This document shows positions 57,382 through 64,000 of a DNA stretch of 64,000 nt, one piece after another. Position numbers and translations under genes: made by a program. This DNA is from Catonia carolina (taxonomy: Eukaryota; Arthropoda; Insecta; Hemiptera; Achilidae), in the NCBI GenBank assembly GCA_035578175.1, contig JAQMRL010000003.1, positions 96,269,969 to 96,333,968 on the forward strand, given 5' to 3'. Numbering within the stretch: the stretch's first letter is position 1; the number at the start of each line of letters is the position of its first letter. The notes below the pieces were generated by a model. It was not told the origin of the DNA and made no database searches. It saw nothing but the letters and a program-made list of their open reading frames with translations.

Positions 57382-58895
57382 AACGTTGTAATTTATTTGT
57401 GAAATTATTTTCATAAATTTTAAGCCGTGTCCTATATGAATTAGTTCTTTAGATCAAAACAAGATAATTTTTTAAGGCAAAAAACCTATGAGTTATCATT
57501 ATCTGAAAAAAGCTGGAGAAACCAGGATAAGAGATAAATCAGTTGATTTATTGCACCCTTCAAAGCTAGAAATAATATCATGAGTAGCTTGTTCGCAATT
57601 GCTAGTAGCCTATTTAATTAAATATTAATACACATAACTAGACATGCTACATCAGACGCTAGACAAGTTTCCGAAAAAGTCAAAAATCGATAATTTCTCT
57701 CACTAATGCACAAATAATTATTTGAACCTATTTGATTATGTGATCTTGGGCTTGGGAATTGGGATACAATTTAGTTACGGATTATTAAACAGCGACTACA
57801 AACTAATTTATCTCGCCTGTTGATAGTATCATCGTACATCATGCAAATCAAGTAATGCATAGCGACTTATAATCACCTTTCCTACAAGATGAAATTATTA
57901 ATTAAGGAAAGATAAATCCAGATTCATTATAATATATTAAATTTTCTACTATTCTATTTTCATTAATTTATGTCGAATTCGATAGAACTTCAAAATCCTA
58001 AGAATTTATTAACATTTTTCTTAATTATACTATTTATAATACCAAAAGAAATAGTTGTAGAACTTTTTTGTGAATAATTTCTGTGAGATAAAAGAAAAAT
58101 ATGAAAATAATAGTTAATTGTTCTAAGAACGCATATTTGCTACCACTAGCTATTTCTCAATATAAATTATTTAGCGAAGAACATGTAAGATCCATCCCTC
58201 GTAGAACTATTTCCGGTCAGTAGAGATTGCATATGATAAAGTAGAGTTTGCTTCAGTCGAGCGTAACTGTAAAGTAATAACAAGTACGAATATAAGCAAA
58301 AAAACAAGCCAGACAAAAACTCATCGCCTAGTCTTCGTAATAAATATAAAATTATAAAAAAAATCATAATTAAAACGAGGAATTAATTATTTCTAACATA
58401 CCGTAATATAACGAAGTCAATAACCCCACTTCTTCCATAATTTGAAAACAGTTAAATTAGCAGGGAAAACTATTGTACCGATAAATTCATCTCTAAAATT
58501 GTTCAATTTGTTTCTACTGTAAATAAAACTGTTAGGCTTCATGAACTATTTTATTATTAAACAGTTTTATATGCCATTCGATTTAATATGAATCGACATT
58601 TGCGGCAATCTCTACGTTGTTTTGAAATCATTGTCTAAAAAATATTTCAAAGGATTTGAATAACAAAATAATTAAAATTTAGAGGACACGGAATGTGAAA
58701 ATTAGAAATTTTATTGTATTTAATTAGTAATAGGTATGGCTGTTCTGGCCAAAGTGCTTTTTCCACTATTACCCTTTGCTACTTAGTTGGTGAATGGGTG
58801 GTCAGACCCTTTTTGCATTACGTGAAGTAGCGTAAGATTTCTGCATTTAGAATATTCCAAATTTCCAAAATATTAAATATATAATTATAACGTAT
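57382..58895. other. Intronic DNA between two inverted LTR copies
   Basis: No coding or element signature. Separates the + and - oriented solo LTRs. Confidence 0.55.
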
Positions 58896-59535
58896 TGTGA
58901 CACTTATCTCTAAGGTTTGTTTCGGGATCCGGGTAAATTACATAATTAACATACTATATTAAGAATTCAAGCGACTACAATCTACAAGTAAATTAGAATT
59001 AAATTACACTTTAATAACAGGCGAATTATAATTAACTAATAATACTTAATAAACTTAACTAAATTACTAAATACTACTTACAAAAATGATACAGAATAAA
59101 CGTTAAACAATACACAGTAACGCTGGCCTTCTACAAACGTAACCGTTAAGCACTACGCAATGTACACTCGTCAAATATAGATTAAATATTGAACTCAGGA
59201 CCGAATTCGGCGGCTTCTTATATACATGACACTGTGGAAGGCACCTTTTTTTTATTTTTGTTTAACGTCTGACTGTGGAAGTCACTAGAAGAGGTTTTCG
59301 ATATAACAATAAAAGTACCTACAAAATCCTTCTGACGGCTTCTGAATAAATCTTAACAGACTGTAAACAAATTAGGATTGAATAAAAGGGAGACTCAATA
59401 AAAGGTGTTACAAAAACGTTAATTATATAAATAGGTACCTGAGACCTATCACTCTTATTATTTACATTAACATTTTTAAAATATTGCCCCTCCTCGAAAA
59501 TTCTCGAACACACATTCCCGTTAGATATTGTCACT
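58896..59535 (-). mobile_element. Solo-LTR family G, copy 2, with GTAT TSD
   Basis: Bounded by TGTGACACTTATC and GATATTGTCACT on the + strand and flanked by GTAT at 58892-58895 and 59536-59539. A 4-bp duplication is typical of Gypsy-type elements. Contains a TATA-like TATATAAGAAGCC in sense. No internal region is present, so it is a solo LTR left by recombination. Confidence 0.8.
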
Positions 59536-59806
59536 GTATATTTTTATATAACCATTAAATTTTGTTTATACATTTTTTATTATATCAATGTAAATTTGTA
59601 AAATTAAAACAAATAACATTTAAATATTAGTAATAATACTTTAATATTTTATAGCTTATAAGAATTTCTTTCTGAACATTTTTAGTTTAAAACATAATAT
59701 AAAATAAAAAATAAAATAAATTTCTAAGTACGTGCTAAAATAAATTAAATGTTATTAGGTAAAGCTTATTAAAAGAGATAATTACTTAAGTGAGAAAGTT
59801 GATAGA

Positions 59807-59853
59807 TAAGTAGGCAAGTAAGTAAAGATATTCTTTACTTACTTGCCTACTTA
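59807..59853. repeat. Perfect 22-bp inverted repeat with 3-base loop
   Basis: Arm 59807-59828 (TAAGTAGGCAAGTAAGTAAA plus GA) pairs without mismatch with 59832-59853 around TAT. The arms are built of TAAG/TTAC words. Confidence 0.92.
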
Positions 59854-59967
59854 CTTAGGCTACAGTTACTATAGTAATAAAGAATTAGAGCAATTTGTAA
59901 TGAAGTAGGGACAATTTCTTTTCGTATTGAAGATTGTCCAATACTCTAATTATTTTACTATTTTTTT

Positions 59968-60106
59968 TTAATTCATTTATTTAACGTCGCATCAACTGCA
60001 ACGGTCATTAGCGACGACGTTGGGGTGTAACTTTTTGTACGATGGAGGATGAAGTGATTTTTTTGTAACGTATGAAAATATGCCGTGCCTGAGTGAGATT
60101 CGAACC
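59968..60106 (-). mobile_element. tRNA-derived SINE family B, copy 2 (5'-truncated)
   Basis: Shares ATTTATTTAACGTCGCATCA, GGTCATTAGCGACGA and ATATGCCGTGCCTGAGTG with copy 1 (48100-48297). It breaks off just inside the B box (GATTCGAACCCA), so the A box is lost. Confidence 0.82.
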
Positions 60107-60683
60107 CATTCAGCTGCTAAATGAATTATTTGACATTCATTTTTACACTGTCTAAATTTGCATCGCACTGATTTTGATAATTAATCTTTACAATAGAAAA
60201 TTAAATTAAATTACCACAAATTTAATCACTTGTACTCTGAAGTAACAAACCTGTGCCCCGCTATATTTTAATAAAATAAAAATTCCGTTGACTAATCCGG
60301 TGATATATATTTTCATATTTTTTAGTCTTTCATTGGATAGGTGACTGGTATAGAATTCCCACACCCAACTAAAACATACTGCACTAAATTGACGATTACA
60401 AAACCTTTACTCGCTTATTCAAAAACGATCTTCCATTACCTTTCAACAAAAACTAAAATGGTATTTACTGAATACTAAATATTATTCCCTGAAAACTATT
60501 TGCATTTATATTGTGCATATGTACGTGTCGGAATTGGAGAGAATTTAGACTGCAATCTCTTTATCCAAAAAAGTGTAAAAAATTTCAAAAAACTTTTTGT
60601 TTGTACATTCTACATTATAATCTAAGCCGTGACTTGACATTAAGCAATTTTTTTAAAATAGATGAATAAATTAACCCTAATTA

Positions 60684-61281
60684 CTGTCTGTCTAACTTTA
60701 TGGCCTCCAGCAGAGGGAAGCATTATGCGGATTGTAAAACCATTTCATAAAGCATAAAACTAATTTTTTTAAGTGTCTGAAACTTGTTGGAAATGATGTT
60801 TTTTTTATAAAAAATATTTTACGCATGTTTTTGTTCTACAAAATTATTTCGAAAAACACACGCTTTAAGTGATATGTATAATTCAGTAAAAGTTTTAGTT
60901 TTGAAGAAAACACCCGTAATTTTTCAAATATTTCGTCATTTTTCAACAACTTTTCCACGGATTAACATAATATGTGCCAGGTTTGTTCTGTAATAACTAT
61001 GGAAAACAATGATGCAATAAAATTTAACAGAAAATCATTACTTTTTCAGTTACGAGGACTGTTTTTTCTTCAAGAACTAAATTTTTACTCCATTAAACAT
61101 TATCTAATTAACCGTGTTTTACGAAATAATATTATAGAACAAAAACATTTGAAATACTTGGTTTTTAAAAAAGTCATTTCCGACAAGAAGTAACTTAAAA
61201 ATTAGAAATGTTTTCTAAAATGGATTTACAATCCGCATATTTTTCCTCTCTGCCGGAGGCTATCAAGTTGTAGACAGACAG
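60684..61281. mobile_element. MITE with ~65-bp TIRs and TA TSD (598 bp)
   Basis: Left arm CTGTCTGTCTAACTTTATGG.. GCCTCCAGCAGAGGGAAG ..ATGCGGATTGTAAAACCATTT is matched by the reverse complement of the right arm (CTGTCTGTCTACAACTTGAT, GCCTCCGGCAGAGAGGAA, ATGCGGATTGTAAATCCATTT). TA lies at 60682-60683 and 61282-61283. A 73-codon frame inside is fortuitous. Confidence 0.82.
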
Positions 61282-61613
61282 TACCTGTTATCCTGTTTAA
61301 ATTACCACACAATGAAAAAAGGAGACAAAAATTAGTTTGGAATGGATTTTCACTAGGTTTCATAGTTATTGACTGAGGTGAATTTCCTATTTTAAAAGAA
61401 CAGACTATAAAATTATGTCAATTATAAGTGTTGTCTTTTTAGTCAAAATATTTTTATAGTACTTTTTATAAACAGAGTTAGGAAAAACGAAAGGCAGCGT
61501 CTTAAGAGAAGCAATTTGAGTACCTATGAGTAATTATGAGTACTTAAGTGTAGTATTTTTGACTTTATCATTAGGTAAATAATTAACTAACATATTTTTC
61601 AAATCATTACATA

Positions 61614-62248
61614 CGAGGGTTATCCAGAAAACAACCTCCATTTTAAAATAAAAAGTAAACGAGTGAAGATACAAAAACTTTATTATATGCATATTAAAAC
61701 TACAGTTTTTCTCTATTTTTCGACATAGTCGCCAAACAGATTCAAGCACTTGTCGTACCTTGGAACAGTCTTTGAAATACCCTCTGCATAAAAATCTGCC
61801 GCCTGTGACTGTAGCCAGCCATTCACGGCGTTTTGAAGCTCTTCGTCACTGGCGAACCGCTGAGATGCAAGTCACCGCTTCATGTTCGGGAACAGGTGAA
61901 AGTCACTAGGAGGCAAGTCTGGGCTGTATAGGGGATGATCGAAAACTTCCCATTTAAACTTGGCCAAAAGTTCATTTGTTCTTCGAGCTGTATGAGGGCG
62001 AGCGTTGTCATGCACAAACACAGCACCTTACTCATCTTCCTCGTTCATTTTATGGAACGTGGAACGACCATCACTTCTGCTGTCTACTATGAAACTTTAA
62101 ACAGACTAAGAAGAGCGATCCAAAACGAGCGTCGTGGCCTTCTGACATGTGGTGTTGTGTTTGTGCACGACAACGCTCGCCCTCATACCCTCATCTTCAC
62201 TCGTTTACTTTTTTTTCAAAACCGAGGTTATTTTCTGGATAACCCTCG
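61614..62248. mobile_element. Mirror-image mariner derivative with TA TSD (635 bp)
   Basis: Termini CGAGGGTTATCCAGAAAACA (left) and its inverted match at the right, flanked by TA (61612-61613, 62249-62250). The left half, minus strand, encodes the mariner transposase C-terminus: [47 protein letters not shown] and CLNLFGDYVEK. The right half, plus strand, encodes [20 protein letters not shown] and a second HDNARPHT before jumping to the terminus. So two partial copies face each other. It ends 56 bases before the exon at 62305. Confidence 0.85.
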
Positions 62249-62304
62249 TAATTTATTAACCAACTTAATTGATGTGTTTAATTCATCTTCATGTTTTTTT
62301 TCAG

Positions 62305-62652
62305 TGACAGTTCCTCCTGAAAAAATATCGAAATTCTGTGGAAATCTATCTAAGAACTATAAAGAAGTACAATGTTTTCCTGCACCCGATCCATTTAACC
62401 CGTGTGAAGACGTTATGGGTAATTGGGCATTACGAATCGCAGTGTGGGTAGTAACAGTTGCTGCTCTGCTTGGAAATATGGCAGTATTACTCGTATTACT
62501 AAGTTCAAGATTTCGTATGACTGTACCTAAATTTCTTATGTGTAATCTATCGTTAGCTGATCTTTGTATGGGACTGTACTTACTCTTAATCGCATTAATG
62601 GACGCTAAATCGGTTGGGGATTACTTCAATTATGCCATCGACTGGCAAAATG
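62305..62652 (+). CDS. Lgr1: LGR1-like receptor, end of hinge with TM1 and TM2
   Basis: Encodes [14 protein letters not shown], then [24 protein letters not shown] is the conserved tethered-agonist region before TM1 in glycoprotein-hormone-type receptors. TM1 is about [20 protein letters not shown], with the conserved GN. After [18 protein letters not shown]2 carries LSLADLCMG with the conserved Asp. The exon ends in NYAIDWQNG. Acceptor TTTTTTTTCAG ends at 62304 and donor GTAAAT starts at 62653; phase 1 in and out, agreeing with 47274 and 63880. A mariner derivative lies just upstream, and the frame stays open from it into the exon, but the acceptor marks the true start. The receptor acts in the plasma membrane through G proteins. 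Confidence 0.93.
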
Positions 62653-63879
62653 GTAAATAATTTTTATTTATTTACTAAATTTTAGTGTCATATATTTTTT
62701 AGAAAATTTGTTAATAACATTCAATTTTGTATTACATGTAAGATTTAAAGTTTATGATGACTTGAACATATAAAAACATCGTTCTGAGCTTACGACATCT
62801 TATCCTTTACTAAGCCTACTTTTAGTAGGCAAGGAAGCACACTACACCCACTAACGTGAAGAGAAATGCTTTCCCCTGAACTTAGTAACACATAAATATC
62901 AAGTTACATCTTTTTGTATTCTTGTTCCTTACTTCATTTACTTTTCAAAGTATATAAAAATATATTCCAAAATTTATCACACGTTTTACATTTTGTACAT
63001 ATCTCTGCAAAATTTAAAATTAAATGACATAATTTAACAAAATGTGTATTTAAGTAACAAATAACCAAATACTTTTAGTAAAAACTAACGCTTATTAAAA
63101 CTAACAATATTTTTACAATTTGTTTAATACTAATACCGGAGAGTTATAAATAACGTTTATTATAAATAGGCCTTGTAAATCACTGACAACTACCGAATTT
63201 GATTGATGCTTTTCCTATATTTTAACAGCCATAAATTTTAGCAGGACCATAAGGGAATTTTTTTAAGTATGGCTGTTAGCAGCTAGTCACCACACAAAGT
63301 TGCTCATGTAACCGTTGTCACTTAACAGTTAATAGCAAGTCTACCAGCTGAAAGACTGAGCTGGCCTAACGTCCTGTAAAAATATCGTAGAAAAATGTTG
63401 GTAGATTCCTAGTAAAAGAGCTATTAAATATTTTAATTACGATAGCCTACATTAATTAATTAGTTGAAAACCAATTAGTGTTATCATTTGAGAAACATTT
63501 TTAAACTAGATTACACTTTACAATTAATCATTTAACCCTAAATTATGTATTACAAGTAAGTCCTAAAACTACCTTTCACATTATTAATAAATAACCTGAA
63601 TGTCTATGTTCAAAACTGAAAAATTAACCGAATTTTTTTTTTAAATGCAATACTCATTTACTCATTGAATCTCATTTATTTTAAATTCTTAATTTTTCAT
63701 CAATGTATTTTATTTTTAAAACAATTTTCTCAATTGTGAACTGCAGTTTGTAGTAATTGCAGATAACTTAGGCGTTTTATTTCAGGAATTTAGATATACC
63801 TATGTAATTTAATTATTATATATTACTATTTTATTATATATTAGTAATTATTTTACAATATTTATATTATTTTTTTCAG
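62653..63879. other. Intron between TM2 and TM3 exons
   Basis: Begins GTAAATAA and ends TTATTTTTTTCAG. AT-rich, without recognisable repeats. Confidence 0.85.
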
Positions 63880-64000
63880 GAATCGGATGTAGAGTAGCTG
63901 GATTTCTTACCGTATTCGCAAGTGAACTTTCAATATTTACATTAACTGTAATTACAAGTGAACGATGGTACACAATCACTTATGCAATCCATTTAAATAA
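63880..64000 (+). CDS. Lgr1: LGR1-like receptor, TM3 exon (cut by window end)
   Basis: Encodes [20 protein letters not shown], then [20 protein letters not shown]. The cysteine of GIGC is the TM3 cysteine bridged to extracellular loop 2, and ERW replaces the DRY motif as in all glycoprotein-hormone-type receptors. [20 protein letters not shown] is closer to the vertebrate FSHR pattern ([20 protein letters not shown]) than to what I recall of rickets/LGR2, which favours LGR1. Acceptor TTTTTTTCAG ends at 63879. The first base pair GA completes the Gly codon begun at 62652. The exon runs past the end of the window. Confidence 0.92.

Noticed and set aside
60972..61193. 73-codon + frame
   Set aside because: Entirely inside the interior of a MITE with TA duplication; no similarity.
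61935..62660. 241-codon frame taken as one gene
   Set aside because: It joins mariner pieces, intron and a receptor exon. The splice acceptor at 62304 and phase match to 47274 show the true exon start. The open read-through is kept only as a finding.
1..64000. CRISPR arrays, bacterial operons or phage genes
   Set aside because: No regularly spaced repeats, ribosome-binding sites or dense gene order; the window is eukaryotic.

Overview
The window is nuclear DNA of an arthropod, most likely an insect. It is AT-rich and carries one spliced, widely spaced gene on the + strand. Almost everything else is transposon-derived: several non-LTR retrotransposon families, SINE-like repeats, Tc1/mariner elements and MITEs, solo LTRs and one large LTR provirus. 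I cannot fix the insect order from sequence alone.

The host gene is a leucine-rich-repeat glycoprotein-hormone-type GPCR, best matching LGR1 (the GPA2/GPB5 receptor type). Five exons are visible: 15518-15635 (last LRR), 43923-44015 (CCAF hinge start), 47103-47274 (hinge), 62305-62652 (end of hinge, TM1, TM2) and 63880 to the window end (TM3 and the ERW motif). Splice sites and phases agree across all four junctions. The 5' LRR exons and the rest of the seven-helix domain lie outside the window. Introns of about 28 kb, 3 kb, 15 kb and 1.2 kb hold nearly all the repeats.

Layout. 0-15 kb: upstream DNA with many LINE fragments, including an almost complete Jockey-type reverse transcriptase (7255-9188), plus a SINE lodged in a MITE end (9.5-10.7 kb). 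15.5-43.9 kb: the large intron, with MITEs, degraded LINEs and a 12.9 kb provirus (23345-36267) in antisense to the receptor. 44-62 kb: hinge exons among LINE 3' ends, tRNA-derived SINEs, three related solo-LTR copies, a MITE and a mirror-image mariner that ends 56 bases before an exon.

The most striking object is the provirus. It has two almost identical ~2 kb LTRs, TG...CA ends, a 5-bp target duplication (GATAG), a TGG primer-binding site directly against the 5' LTR and a polypurine tract directly against the 3' LTR. Its only long open frame is a full-length 639-codon envelope fusion glycoprotein. No gag, protease, reverse transcriptase or integrase is recognisable in the 6 kb where they should be. 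It looks like a recently mobilised, envelope-only, trans-dependent retroelement.
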